A stretch of DNA of 64,000 bases, from assembly GCF_014192415.1 (NCBI RefSeq), contig NZ_JACHXY010000001.1:1-64000 (forward strand), given 5' to 3'. This stretch comes from Microbacterium proteolyticum (GTDB lineage: Bacteria; Actinomycetota; Actinomycetes; Actinomycetales; Microbacteriaceae). Positions 34,164-43,052 of the stretch are shown one piece after another. The stretch's first letter is position 1. Every line of letters starts with the position of its first letter. The position numbers were made by a program, and so were the translations under genes. Below the pieces are notes generated by a model. The model saw only the letters and a program-made list of their open reading frames with translations, was not told where the DNA came from and did no database searches.

Positions 34164-34393
34164 CCGGCTCGCGTCCGCGCGGCGGCTCGTAGCGCCGCCA
34201 CTCGGTGCCGCGGCAGACGCCGTTAGCCGAAACGCCGCGACCGGCCGCCGGGACACACGCCGTAATCGGATACGGCCGAGCGGATGCCATGCCGACTTCA
34301 GTGACCTCTGCCGCACGGAGGTGTCGCCCATACGGGCTGCGAATCTCCTCCGCGCGCGCCCCCACCGCTCTCCGCGCTGGTTGACTGGGGCAC

Positions 34394-35044
34394 ATGGGTA
34401 CCGCGATGTTCCCCCTCGGCGCCGTCCTCTTCCCGTATACGCCCCTGGCGCTGCGGATCTTCGAGGAGCGCTACCTCGTCATGCTCGGTCGACTCCTCGA
34501 TGAGACGGACCCGGCATTCGGAGTGGTTCTGATCGAGCGCGGCACCGAGACCGGCGGAGGCGACCAGCGCTTCGCCCTGGGCACGATGGCGCAACTGAGC
34601 CACGTGGTCCCGCAGGCGGGGCAGATGCAGATCGTCGCGCGGGGAACCGAGCGATTCGAGATCGTCGAGTGGCTCGACGACGACCCCTACCCCCGTGCGG
34701 ACGTCCGGGCCATGCCCGACCTGGAGTGGAACGACGCCCTCACACCGTTGCTCGAGGAGGCCGAGCGGATCGTCCGTCGCGTTCTCGCTCGCGCACAGCA
34801 GTTCGGCGGCACGCGGTGGGATCCCGAGGTCGAGCTGTCGGAGGAACCGCTCCCCCGCGCGTGGCAGCTGGCGGCGATCGCGCCCCTGGGCGAACTCGAT
34901 CAGATGGACCTGCTGCGCTCGTCGACCCTGGGCGGTCTTCTGCGCGCGACCATCGACCTCACTCTGGCCGCTGAACCGCTGTTGGGCGATCCCGTGCCCG
35001 ATGGCGTCATCGTCGTCGACGACGACAGCCCCGACAACGATTGA
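34394..35044 (+). CDS. Stand-alone LON substrate-binding domain protein
   Basis: A 216-residue protein consisting of the N-terminal domain of Lon protease without ATPase or protease parts. MFPLGAVLFPYTPLALRIFE, FEERYLVMLGRLLD and VARGTERFEIVEWLDDDPYP are characteristic. The C-terminal half is helical (EEAERIVRRVLARAQQFGG). Such proteins are widespread in actinobacteria and cyanobacteria, and their role is not established. The start ATG at 34394 is preceded by TTGACTGGGGCAC, which contains no Shine-Dalgarno, so this could also be leaderless. Monocistronic; the preceding 230 bp show nothing assignable. Confidence 0.85.
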   Translation: MGTAMFPLGAVLFPYTPLALRIFEERYLVMLGRLLDETDPAFGVVLIERGTETGGGDQRFALGTMAQLSHVVPQAGQMQIVARGTERFEIVEWLDDDPYPRADVRAMPDLEWNDALTPLLEEAERIVRRVLARAQQFGGTRWDPEVELSEEPLPRAWQLAAIAPLGELDQMDLLRSSTLGGLLRATIDLTLAAEPLLGDPVPDGVIVVDDDSPDND

Positions 35045-35182
35045 CGGCGGGCACCGCCCACTCGCCGCGCGGCTGAGTCGGTCAGCCCCGCCCGGCCGTC
35101 ACGACGACTCGCTGCACGTCTCCGGCCCGCAGGGATGAACCCGCGGGTTCGAGGGGCGCCGCTTCGAGGCACCCCGCACGCC

Positions 35183-35224
35183 CGAGGCCCGAGGAGACCG
35201 CTCTCAGCGACACCCCGGGCCTCG
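35183..35224 (-). terminator. Hairpin after the PEP-mutase-like gene
   Basis: CGAGGCCCG at 35183-35191 is complemented by CGGGCCTCG at 35216-35224. It lies 10 bp beyond the stop codon at 35234. Confidence 0.55.
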
Positions 35225-35233
35225 TACACCCGC

Positions 35234-36010
35234 TCAGTTCAGTTCACGCACCGACGCGGGGATGACACCGTCACCATAGAGGTCGATGGCGAGGTCCTGC
35301 AGGGCGGTCAGGGCGACGCGCTGCGTTTGGGGGCCGTACGAGATGCGGGCCACGCCGAGCGCTTCGTATTCGGCCGCCGTCAGCGCACCGGGCACGCCGA
35401 TGACACTGAGCTTGCGATCTCCCAGCCCCTCCACGAGACGGCGGGTCGTCTCGGCATCCAGCTTGCCCGGGACGAACACCGTGGTGGCACCGGCCGCGAG
35501 GAACGCGCGACCGCGCTCGACGGCATCCGCGACCTTGTCGTCGAGCGGACGGTCGCCTCCCTTGAGGAACACGTCGGTGCGCGCATTGAGCACGAAGGGC
35601 ACGCCCTCGGCCTCGCCCGCCGCGATGACCGCCTCGACGGCGCGCACCGAATCGGCCAGGGGCTGCACCTTGTCTTCCACATTCGCCCCGACGACTCCGA
35701 CGCCGATCGCACGGCGCGTGGTCTCGCCGGGGTTGCCGAAGCCGGAGTCGAGGTCGGCCGTCACCGGCACGTCGACCGCGGCCACGATACGGCCGACCAT
35801 GTCGAGCATGACGTCGAGCGGGATGTTCTCGCCGTCTTCGTACCCGAACGTCGCGGCGATCGAGTGGCCGGCGGTGGCGAGGGCTTTCGTCTCGGGCAGC
35901 GCGGCCACGGCCTTCGCCGAGATGACGTCCCACACGTTGACGACACGGAGGATCTCGGGTGCCGTGTGCAGTTGCGCGAAGGTCTGGGCCCGCTCGGTAA
36001 GGGTGCTCAT
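35234..36010 (-). CDS. Isocitrate lyase/phosphoenolpyruvate mutase family protein
   Basis: A 258-residue TIM-barrel enzyme. ILRVVNVWDVISAKAVAALP, PVTADLDSGFGNPGETTRRA (magnesium-binding Asp pair), GANVEDKV, VLNARTDVFLKGG and TVFVPGKLDAETTRRLVE match the ICL/PEPM superfamily. The KKCGH motif of true isocitrate lyases is absent, so it is not AceA; the group includes methylisocitrate lyase-like and oxaloacetate decarboxylase-like enzymes. The start ATG at 36010 overlaps the stop codon of the upstream gene (ATGA), so the two are coupled. Substrate unknown. Confidence 0.85.
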   Translation of the reverse strand: MSTLTERAQTFAQLHTAPEILRVVNVWDVISAKAVAALPETKALATAGHSIAATFGYEDGENIPLDVMLDMVGRIVAAVDVPVTADLDSGFGNPGETTRRAIGVGVVGANVEDKVQPLADSVRAVEAVIAAGEAEGVPFVLNARTDVFLKGGDRPLDDKVADAVERGRAFLAAGATTVFVPGKLDAETTRRLVEGLGDRKLSVIGVPGALTAAEYEALGVARISYGPQTQRVALTALQDLAIDLYGDGVIPASVRELN

Positions 36011-36681
36011 GCGTTTTCTCCTGTTGTAGGGATGGCGGTGTCGGCGATTGCTTCGGCGATGAGGGTCTCCCCCGCACCGAAGCGGATGAACCGGCCGATC
36101 GTGGCCGGCTGCACGAGCGCGGCGGCGGCGACCGCCGCCACATCGGCGCGGGAGACCTCGCCCGCACCCTGGGGCGCGGTGGTGATGCGGCCCGTCGGGG
36201 GGTCGAGCGTCAACGTGCCCGGGCCGAGGATCGTCCAGTCCAGGTCGCTCGCGCGCAGGTGGTCGTCGGCGGCCAGCTTGGCGTCGGCGTAGGCGAAGAA
36301 GGAGTCGTCGGGGTCGATGCCGTGATCGGGCGTCGACCCGATCCACGACACCATGACGAAGCGCCGCACGCCCGCCTTCGTCGCAGCGTCGATCGCGCGT
36401 TGCGCGGCATCCCGGTCGACGGCGTAGGTGCGCTCGGCGCTACCGCCGCCGGCGCCGGCCGACCACACGACCGCGTCGGCACCCGCGAAGGCCTCCGTCA
36501 TCTCGTCGAGGTCGGCCTTCTCGACGTCGAGCACGAGGGGCGCGCCGCCCGCCTGCTCGATATCGCCGGACTGATCCGCGTTTCGGATGACGGATACGGC
36601 CTCGTCTCCGCGATCGGCCAGCAGTCGTGCCATGTGCAGTGCGACCTTGCCGTGCCCTCCGATGATCACGATGCGTTCCAT
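36007..36681 (-). CDS. NAD(P)H-binding SDR-like protein
   Basis: A 224-residue atypical SDR like YwnB/NmrA. RIVIIGGHGKVALHMARLLA is the Rossmann start, GADAVVWSAGAGGG the second loop, and DAATKAGVRRFVMVSWIGST the substrate side; WTILGPGTLTLDPPTGRI is typical of the biliverdin-reductase/NAD-dependent epimerase-like branch. The start ATG at 36681 follows GGGAGGACACTGAC. Its stop overlaps the start of the PEP-mutase-like gene. Substrate unknown; the coupling suggests a joint pathway. Confidence 0.86.
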   Translation of the reverse strand: MERIVIIGGHGKVALHMARLLADRGDEAVSVIRNADQSGDIEQAGGAPLVLDVEKADLDEMTEAFAGADAVVWSAGAGGGSAERTYAVDRDAAQRAIDAATKAGVRRFVMVSWIGSTPDHGIDPDDSFFAYADAKLAADDHLRASDLDWTILGPGTLTLDPPTGRITTAPQGAGEVSRADVAAVAAAALVQPATIGRFIRFGAGETLIAEAIADTAIPTTGENA

Positions 36682-36859
36682 GTCAGTGTCCTCCCACTTT
36701 GTCGATCGACATCCGGAGCCACGCGGTCCGCCCGATTGGGCGGTGCCTCCTGCTGCGCGATTCGCTCTCGCAGTCACCGCCGCAGGAACAGGGCGCGCTC
36801 ACGGATCCGAGCACGACCCTACGCAGCACCTCCGACATCGACCGGCGGGGTTGACGCCC

Positions 36860-37258
36860 TCAGCCCACGTCTCCGTCGACGTACACCCAGCGGCCGCCGC
36901 GACGTGCGAACCGGCTGCGTTCGTGCAACTCCCCGTCGACTCCGTGCTGACGCCACGACGCGCGGAACACCACGACCGCGGCATCCCCGTCCTCCGCGGC
37001 GTGCTCGATGACGAGGCCGCGCCACGATGTGCCGTCGTCGACGTCGATCTGATCGGGTCGGGTGCGCGGATGCCATGACCGGGCGAGGTGCGCTCGATCA
37101 CCGACGGCGAACGCGGTGTATCGCGAACGCATCAATCGCTCGGCGCTGGGCGCGGGCGAACCGTCGAGGATCGGCCCGCAGCACTTCCCGAACGCCCCGC
37201 CTCCGCACGGACACGCCGCAACAGCCGAAGGACGAGTGGATGCCGACCCGAAAGACAT
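36860..37258 (-). CDS. YchJ family SEC-C metal-binding protein
   Basis: A 132-residue protein. The N-terminal SEC-C-type motif is ACPCGGGAFGKCCGPILDG (zinc ligands), followed by the YchJ core RLMRSRYTAFAVGDRAHLA, SWHPRTRP, and ASWRQHGVDGELHERSRF with a closing GGRWVYVDGD. YchJ is conserved but of unknown function. The start ATG at 37258 has TAGAGT six bases upstream. It is divergent from the 5'-3' exonuclease gene, with 80 bp between start codons. Confidence 0.88.
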   Translation of the reverse strand: MSFGSASTRPSAVAACPCGGGAFGKCCGPILDGSPAPSAERLMRSRYTAFAVGDRAHLARSWHPRTRPDQIDVDDGTSWRGLVIEHAAEDGDAAVVVFRASWRQHGVDGELHERSRFARRGGRWVYVDGDVG

Positions 37259-37264
37259 CCCGCC

Positions 37265-37270
37265 ACTCTA
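37265..37270 (-). promoter_or_regulatory. Candidate -10 box of the ychJ-like gene
   Basis: TAGAGT on the minus strand, 6 nt before the ATG at 37258. Confidence 0.5.
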
Positions 37271-37338
37271 GGTTCTGCGCTCCGGTGCCGACCCGCCCGG
37301 CGTCGCACCGGAATCCCCCGCGTGCCAGGATCGAACCC

Positions 37339-38250
37339 GTGACCGACCGCATCATGCTCCTCGACACCGCGTCGCAGTATTTCCGCGCCTTCTACGGCGT
37401 GCCCGACAAGGTGAAGGCGGCCGACGGCACCTCGGTGAACGCGGCGCGCGGGCTGCTCGACATGATCGCCAAACTCGTGACGACGTACGAGCCCACGCGT
37501 CTCGTCGCGTGCTGGGACGACGATTGGCGCCCCGCCTGGCGCGTCGCGCTCCTGCCGAGCTATAAGGCGCACCGCGTCGTCGAAGCGGTACCTTCCGGGA
37601 CCGACGTCGAAGAAGTCCCCGACCCGCTCGAGGCGCAGATCCCCGTGATCCGTGCGGTGCTGGAGGTGCTCGGCATCCCGATCGTCGGGGCGGCCGAGCA
37701 CGAGGCCGACGACGTCATCGGAACCCTCGCCACGCGCGCGGACGCACCGGTCGACATCGTCACCGGCGACCGCGACCTCTTCCAGCTCATCGACGACGAT
37801 CGCGGCATCCGCATCGTCTACACCGCGCGCGGCATGAGCAACCTCGAGATCGTCGACGACGCCGCCGTTATCCGCAAGTACGGCGTGCACGCCGCGCAGT
37901 ACGCCGACTTCGCCGTGCTGCGCGGCGACCCCTCCGACGGCCTGCCCGGAGTGGCGGGAGTGGGTGAGAAATCCGCGGCGTCGCTCCTGGCGGCCTGCGG
38001 CGACCTCGACGGCATCCGGGCCGCCGCCGCCGACGGCTCCGCGGGCACTCCCGCCCAGCGAGCCAAGATCCTCGCGGCGAGCGACTACCTCGAGGTCGCG
38101 CCCACGGTCGTGCGCGTCGCCCGCGAACTCGAACTCGACCCGTACGACGACCGACTCCGTCCCGTCGACGAGGAAGCCGCGACGTCGCTTGCCGACACCT
38201 GGAACCTCGGCTCGTCGATGACGCGCGCGCTCACGGCGCTGCGTCGCTGA
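37339..38250 (+). CDS. 5'-3' exonuclease (stand-alone PolI N-domain / ExoIX-type)
   Basis: A 303-residue flap-type 5' nuclease. PIN-like N-domain: RIMLLDTASQYFRAFYG and CWDDDWRP, with AEHEADDVIGTLA and DIVTGDRDLFQLIDDDRG carrying the acidic metal ligands. The helix-3-turn-helix DNA-binding region is LRGDPSDGLPGVAGVGEKSA. No polymerase domain follows, so it is a stand-alone nuclease for Okazaki-fragment or repair processing. The start is GTG at 37339, with CAGGA upstream. Its stop abuts, without any gap, the stop of the convergent PHP gene. Confidence 0.9.
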   Translation: MTDRIMLLDTASQYFRAFYGVPDKVKAADGTSVNAARGLLDMIAKLVTTYEPTRLVACWDDDWRPAWRVALLPSYKAHRVVEAVPSGTDVEEVPDPLEAQIPVIRAVLEVLGIPIVGAAEHEADDVIGTLATRADAPVDIVTGDRDLFQLIDDDRGIRIVYTARGMSNLEIVDDAAVIRKYGVHAAQYADFAVLRGDPSDGLPGVAGVGEKSAASLLAACGDLDGIRAAAADGSAGTPAQRAKILAASDYLEVAPTVVRVARELELDPYDDRLRPVDEEAATSLADTWNLGSSMTRALTALRR

Positions 38251-39243
38251 TCAACGCGAGCGCTCCAGCCACTCCCTCAGCTTCTCCAGCGGCCACGTCG
38301 TGACGATGCGGTCGACGGGAACACCGAGCGCCTCGGCTCGCGCCGCGCCGTAGTCCAGGAGCGAAAGCTGTCCGGGCGCGTGCGCATCGGAGTCGATCGA
38401 GAACAGGCACCCCGCCTCGATGGCCAGCGTCAGCAGCTCGTCGGGCGGATCCTGCCGCTCCGGACGCGAGTTGATCTCGACCGCGACGCCCGAGTCGGCG
38501 CACGCCGCGAAGACGGCCGCCGCGTTGAAGTCCGACGGCGGTCGCGTTCCGCGCGCGCCCTCGACGAGCCGTCCCGTCACGTGCCCCAGCACATCGACGC
38601 GCGGGTCCTTCGCTGCGGCGACCAGGCGCTTCGTCATGGGTCCGCTTTCCATGCGCAGCTTCGAATGAGCGGATGCCACGACCACGTCGAGTTCGCGCAG
38701 CAACTCGTCCTGCTGGTCGAGGCTCCCGTCATCCAGGATGTCGACCTCGATGCCGGTGAGCAACGTGAACCCGCCACCACGGTGGCCGCGGACGACCTCC
38801 ATCTGCGCGCGGAGGCGCTCCGGCGACAGTCCGTTGGCGACCCTGAGGCGCGGCGAGTGGTCGGTCAGAGCGAGGTACTCGTGGCCGAGTCCCCGCGCGG
38901 CCTCCACCATGGCCTCGATCGGGGTGAGCCCGTCGGACCACTCGCTGTGACTGTGCAGATCGCCGCGCAACCTCGCGCGCAGCTCCGCGCCACCCGTCGG
39001 CGCCGACTCGGCGCGCAGTGTCGCGAGGCGCTCGGGCACGGCTCCCGCCAACGCCTGCTGGATGACGGTGAACGTCGAATCGCCGATGCCAGGGCGCCGC
39101 CGCAGCGCGGGGTCGCGAAGTTGCGCGTCGCTGAGCCCCTCTATCGCGGCGGCGGCGGTGCGGAACGCCTTCGACTTGTATCGCGACGACCTTTCGCGCT
39201 CGAGCAGGTACGCGATCTCGGTGAGCGCCTCGAGCGGGTGCAC
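38251..39243 (-). CDS. HhH-PHP domain protein, PolX C-terminal-like
   Basis: A 330-residue protein. Residues 1-75 form a helical, helix-hairpin-helix-like region (LRRRPGIGDSTFTVIQQAL); residues 92-320 form a PHP phosphoesterase domain with LRGDLHSHSEWSDGLTPIEA, YLALTDHSPRLRVANGLSPE, TGIEVDILDDG, VVASAHSKLRM, VLGHVTGR and FSIDSDAHAPGQL, which give the metal-binding His/Asp/Glu set. This is the C-terminal exonuclease part of bacterial PolX without the nucleotidyltransferase domain. The start is GTG at 39243, 3 bp after the trpD stop. A DNA 3'-end processing role is inferred. Confidence 0.85.
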   Translation of the reverse strand: MHPLEALTEIAYLLERERSSRYKSKAFRTAAAAIEGLSDAQLRDPALRRRPGIGDSTFTVIQQALAGAVPERLATLRAESAPTGGAELRARLRGDLHSHSEWSDGLTPIEAMVEAARGLGHEYLALTDHSPRLRVANGLSPERLRAQMEVVRGHRGGGFTLLTGIEVDILDDGSLDQQDELLRELDVVVASAHSKLRMESGPMTKRLVAAAKDPRVDVLGHVTGRLVEGARGTRPPSDFNAAAVFAACADSGVAVEINSRPERQDPPDELLTLAIEAGCLFSIDSDAHAPGQLSLLDYGAARAEALGVPVDRIVTTWPLEKLREWLERSR

Positions 39244-39246
39244 GCG

Positions 39247-40308
39247 CTACTCCGACAGCTCTTTCGAGGTCCGCACCCAGTCGTCGAGCTTCGCCGACGC
39301 GCGTCCGTCGTCGATGGTCGCGGCCGCGTCGGCGAGCGCTTCCGCGAGACGCTCGACGATCGGACGCTGCACCTCGGTCGCATCCTGGAACAGACGGAAC
39401 GACACCAGGCCCGCCGCCGCGTTCAGCAGGACGATGTCGCGGACCGGTCCGGTGTCGCCCGCGAGCACACGCCGCACCACCGCGGCGTTGTGGTCGGGCG
39501 AGCCGCCGAGCAGTTCGTCGATGTCGGCGAGGGGGATGCCGAGATCACGCGGATCCAGGTCGTGCTCGTGCACGTCGCCCCGGCTGATCTCCCACAGGCG
39601 GCTGTGCCCGGTCGTGGTGAGCTCGTCGAGGCCGTCGTCACCGCGGAACACGAGCGCGGTGGCGCCGCGCGTGCGGAACACGCCCGTGATCAGCGGCACG
39701 CGGTCGAGGTGGGCCACTCCTACGGCGTTCGCCTCGGCCCGGGCCGGGTTGCAGAGCGGGCCGAGGAAGTTGAACACCGTCGGCACGCCGAGCTCGGCCC
39801 GTGTCGGACCGGCATGCCGGAACCCGGGGTGGAACGCCGACGCGAACGCGAAGGTGATGCCCGTGCGATCGAGCGTCTCCGCCACCTTCTCGGGCGCGAG
39901 GGTCAGCGCGATCCCGAGCGACGACAGCACGTCGGAGGATCCCGACGACGAACTCGCCGCGCGATTGCCGTGTTTGACGACCGGGACACCGGATGCCGCG
40001 GCCACGATCGCCGCCATCGTCGAGACGTTGACGGTGCCGAACCGGTCGCCGCCGGTGCCCACGATGTCGAGCACCTCCGCACGGACGGGAAGGGGCACCG
40101 CCGCCTCGAGGATGGCATCGCGGAAGCCGACGATCTCTTCGACCGTCTCGCCCTTCGCGCGCAGGGCGATGAGGAATCCGGCCAACTGCGAGGGAGTCGC
40201 CTCGCCCGCCATCACCTGCCTCATGGCCCACGTGGACTCCGACACACTGAGGTCATCACCGGCCAGCAACGAGGAGAGCAGATCGGGCCAGCTGAAGCGT
40301 TCCGCCAT
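39247..40308 (-). CDS. trpD: Anthranilate phosphoribosyltransferase
   Basis: A 353-residue TrpD, which joins anthranilate and PRPP in tryptophan synthesis. The PRPP-binding motif is DIVGTGGDRFGTVNVSTMAA, followed by VVKHGNRAASSSSGSSDVL and the anthranilate-binding region GPTRAELGVPTVFNFLGPLC with NPARA. Start ATG at 40308 follows AAAGGATCGTCCC. Other trp genes are absent from the window; it is paired instead with the HhH-PHP gene, 3 bp downstream. No trp leader peptide is visible. Confidence 0.96.
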   Translation of the reverse strand: MAERFSWPDLLSSLLAGDDLSVSESTWAMRQVMAGEATPSQLAGFLIALRAKGETVEEIVGFRDAILEAAVPLPVRAEVLDIVGTGGDRFGTVNVSTMAAIVAAASGVPVVKHGNRAASSSSGSSDVLSSLGIALTLAPEKVAETLDRTGITFAFASAFHPGFRHAGPTRAELGVPTVFNFLGPLCNPARAEANAVGVAHLDRVPLITGVFRTRGATALVFRGDDGLDELTTTGHSRLWEISRGDVHEHDLDPRDLGIPLADIDELLGGSPDHNAAVVRRVLAGDTGPVRDIVLLNAAAGLVSFRLFQDATEVQRPIVERLAEALADAAATIDDGRASAKLDDWVRTSKELSE

Positions 40309-40480
40309 GGGACGATCCTTTCACACGCGTGTCGTCTCGCCGTGTCGCGATCCGCGCCTCGGACGGGGCGCTCCGAACCTGCTCCGTACCGGGGATTCCT
40401 TGCGAATTCTGAGGCTTCCCTAAGTCTCGACGATGGAATAACTCATGCGGGGGATGGGATGATCGGGCCCGCGGATCGCG

Positions 40481-40486
40481 CATAAT
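40481..40486 (+). promoter_or_regulatory. Candidate -10 box of the ctaE-qcrCAB operon
   Basis: CATAAT, 6 nt before the GTG start of ctaE, with no ribosome-binding site between; predicts a leaderless mRNA. Confidence 0.5.
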
Positions 40487-40492
40487 GGAACG

Positions 40493-41125
40493 GTGACGAC
40501 CTCAGCGACGTATTCCCAGGCCGTGCGTGCCGTGAAGCGACCCGACCCGGTCGCCGTAGGCACCATCGTGTGGCTGGGCAGTGAGGTCATGTTCTTCGCA
40601 GGCCTCTTCGCGATCTACTTCACCCTCCGCAGCACCTCCGCGTCCTTGTGGGCCGAAGAGACCCAGCTGCTCAATGTCCCCTTCGCGCTGGTCAACACGT
40701 TCATCCTCGTGTTGTCGTCGGTCACGTGCCAGATGGGCGTCTTCGCCGCCGAGCGGTACCAGCCGTACCGCACGGGCAAGGCCACCGGCTTCAAGCAGTG
40801 GGGAATGGTGGAGTGGTTCTACCTCACCTTCATCCTCGGCGCGGTCTTCGTGTCGGGACAGGTGTGGGAGTACGCGACGTTGGTGGCCGAGGGCATGCCC
40901 ATCAGCGCCAACCCCTACGCCTCCGCCTTCTACCTGACCACCGGCTTCCACGCCCTGCACGTGACGGGCGGCCTCATCGCCTTCCTGCTCGTGATCGGCC
41001 GTGCGTACGCCGTGAAGAACTTCGGCCGGAAAGAGATGACCACCTCGATCGTCGTGTCGTACTACTGGCACTTCGTCGACGTCGTCTGGATCGCCCTGTT
41101 CGTCGTCATCTACTTCCTCAAGTAA
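40493..41125 (+). CDS. ctaE: Cytochrome c oxidase subunit III (aa3 type)
   Basis: A 210-residue membrane protein with about five helices. [40 protein letters not shown], and [20 protein letters not shown] with [15 protein letters not shown] are diagnostic of actinobacterial CtaE. It belongs to the aa3 oxidase that reduces oxygen at the end of the respiratory chain. Start GTG at 40493, probably on a leaderless mRNA. It heads the operon ctaE-qcrC-qcrA-qcrB, the usual actinobacterial order, which reflects the bc1-aa3 supercomplex. Confidence 0.97.
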   Translation: MTTSATYSQAVRAVKRPDPVAVGTIVWLGSEVMFFAGLFAIYFTLRSTSASLWAEETQLLNVPFALVNTFILVLSSVTCQMGVFAAERYQPYRTGKATGFKQWGMVEWFYLTFILGAVFVSGQVWEYATLVAEGMPISANPYASAFYLTTGFHALHVTGGLIAFLLVIGRAYAVKNFGRKEMTTSIVVSYYWHFVDVVWIALFVVIYFLK

Positions 41126-41141
41126 GAGAGCTGTACTTCAC

Positions 41142-41954
41142 ATGGCACGCGAGAAGAAGACTCGTCGGTCGTCCGGGCGTCGTAGCCCCCTGGCCGCCGC
41201 AGCGCTGATCGGCATCGGACTCCTCCTCACCGGAGGTGCCTACGCCGGCGCCTCGGCCGCGATGGCCGCCACGTCCACCACGCCCGTCAGCGAGGCCAAT
41301 TCGGCTACCGCGGTCGAAGAGGGCGAGAAGCTCTTCCAGGCCAACTGCGCGACCTGCCACGGTCTGAACCTCGAGGGCAGCCAGCAGGGACCGGCGCTGT
41401 TCGGCGTCGGCGAGCTGTCGGTGCACTTCCAGGTATCGACCGGCCGCATGCCGCTCCAGGCCCAGGGCCCGCAGGCACCGGTGAAGCCCGTGCAGTTCAC
41501 GGACGAGCAGATCAATGCGATCGCGGCGTACGTGCAGTCCTCGGCCCCCGGTCCCTCCTACCCCACCGAAGACCTCGTCGACGGAGGGGGCGACCTGTCC
41601 CGCGGAGCCGAGCTCTTCCGCATCAACTGCGCGATGTGCCACAACGTCGCCGGTGCCGGCGGCGCTCTGACCGAGGGCAAGTGGGCGCCTGACCTGCACA
41701 CGGTCACCCCCGTCAACATGTATGCGGCGATGGTCACGGGTCCGCAGAACATGCCGGTCTTCAACGACCTCAACCTCACCCCCGAAGACAAGCGCGACGT
41801 CATCTCGTACCTGATGTACGTGCAGAAGACCGACTCCCCCGGCGGCTACGCCCTCGGGTCGCTGGGCCCGGTCTCCGAGGGTCTGTTCATCTGGATCTTC
41901 GGTATCGGGGCGCTCATCGCCCTGACCGTGTGGATCACGGCGAAGTCCAACTGA
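41142..41954 (+). CDS. qcrC: Cytochrome bc1 complex dihaem cytochrome c subunit
   Basis: A 270-residue membrane-anchored cytochrome c with two haem sites, NCATCHGLNL and NCAMCHNVAG. An N-terminal hydrophobic segment (AALIGIGLLLTGGAYAGASA) and a C-terminal helix (GLFIWIFGIGALIALTVWIT) anchor it, with the haem domains on the outside. Two haems replace the separate soluble cytochrome c in actinobacteria and pass electrons from the bc1 complex directly to the oxidase. Axial methionines are probably in TGRMPLQ and GPQNMPVF. The ribosome site is poor (AAGAGAG); the gap to ctaE is 16 bp. Confidence 0.97.
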   Translation: MAREKKTRRSSGRRSPLAAAALIGIGLLLTGGAYAGASAAMAATSTTPVSEANSATAVEEGEKLFQANCATCHGLNLEGSQQGPALFGVGELSVHFQVSTGRMPLQAQGPQAPVKPVQFTDEQINAIAAYVQSSAPGPSYPTEDLVDGGGDLSRGAELFRINCAMCHNVAGAGGALTEGKWAPDLHTVTPVNMYAAMVTGPQNMPVFNDLNLTPEDKRDVISYLMYVQKTDSPGGYALGSLGPVSEGLFIWIFGIGALIALTVWITAKSN

Positions 41955-41993
41955 CCGTCGTCTTCGACATTACGTAAACGCACGAGGAGCACC

Positions 41994-43052
41994 ATGGCAC
42001 ACGAGGACGACGCACTCGAGCACGAGAGGGCTTCCTGGAAGCCCGGCTCGGGCCTCGCCGTCGCGGTTCCCGACGCCGTCAGCAACCCGGGTCTGCCCGG
42101 TCACCGTCAGCGGATGACCGACAAGGACCCGCAGGAGATGAAGCGTGCGGTCCGTACGGTCTACACCCTGTTCTACGTCTCGGTCGCGGCGAGCATCTGG
42201 GCGAGCATCGCCTACATGATCTTCCCGATCGAGTCGGGCGCGATGATCGACATCCGCTACAACAACCTCTTCATCGGACTCGGCATCGCTTTCGCGCTGC
42301 TGGCGATCGGCATCGGCACCATCCACTGGGGCAAGTCGGTCATGTCCGACAAGGAGTACATCGAGGACCGCCACGCGACCCGCGGGCGCGACGAGGTTCG
42401 CGAAGGCGCGATCAACGTCTTCGCCGAAGCCGACAGAGACTCCGGTTTCGGTCGTCGCGAGATCATTCGCAACTCGATGTTCGCCGCCCTGGCGGCATCC
42501 ATCATCCCGGGAATCACGCTCTTCCGCGGGCTCGCACCGCAGGATCAGGACCCCGTGACGTTGCTGAGCCACACCATGTGGGAACAGGGTATGCGTCTCG
42601 CGCACGACCCCTCCGGCCGTCCCATCCGCGCGGCCGACGTGACCCTCGGCTCGGCCTTCCACGTGATCCCCGAAGAGCTCGCGGGCCTCGGACACGACGA
42701 GGGGTACCTCGAAGAGAAGGCCAAGGCGATCGTGCTGCTCATGCGCATGCAGCCCGAACAGCTCAACCCCGAGACCAACAACCTCGACTGGTCGTACGAC
42801 GGCATCATCGCGTACTCCAAGGTCTGCACCCACGTCGGTTGCCCCGTGGCACTGTACGAGCAGCAGACCCACCACCTCCTGTGCCCCTGCCACCAGTCGC
42901 AGTTCGACGTCGCCAACGGCGCGGCCGTCATCTTCGGCCCGGCCGCCCGTCCCCTGCCGCAGCTCCCCATCACCGTCGACGCCGAGGGTTACCTCGTCGC
43001 GCAGAGTGACTTCCAGGAGCCCGTCGGCCCCAGCTTCTGGGAGCGCTCATGA
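41994..43052 (+). CDS. qcrA: Cytochrome bc1 complex Rieske iron-sulfur subunit
   Basis: A 352-residue Rieske protein. Three hydrophobic helices (near residues 52-75, 88-115 and 150-175) precede the soluble domain, as in actinobacterial QcrA. The 2Fe-2S ligands are in VCTHVGCPVALYEQQTHHLL and CPCHQSQFD. It takes electrons from menaquinol. Start ATG at 41994 follows GAGGAGCACC. Its stop overlaps the qcrB start by 4 bp (ATGA). Confidence 0.97.
   Translation: MAHEDDALEHERASWKPGSGLAVAVPDAVSNPGLPGHRQRMTDKDPQEMKRAVRTVYTLFYVSVAASIWASIAYMIFPIESGAMIDIRYNNLFIGLGIAFALLAIGIGTIHWGKSVMSDKEYIEDRHATRGRDEVREGAINVFAEADRDSGFGRREIIRNSMFAALAASIIPGITLFRGLAPQDQDPVTLLSHTMWEQGMRLAHDPSGRPIRAADVTLGSAFHVIPEELAGLGHDEGYLEEKAKAIVLLMRMQPEQLNPETNNLDWSYDGIIAYSKVCTHVGCPVALYEQQTHHLLCPCHQSQFDVANGAAVIFGPAARPLPQLPITVDAEGYLVAQSDFQEPVGPSFWERS

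Noticed and set aside
35140..35165. A GGTTCGA-like tRNA T-arm string (CCGCGGGTTCGAGGGG)
   Set aside because: There is no D-arm, anticodon arm or acceptor pairing around it. I found no tRNA in the window.
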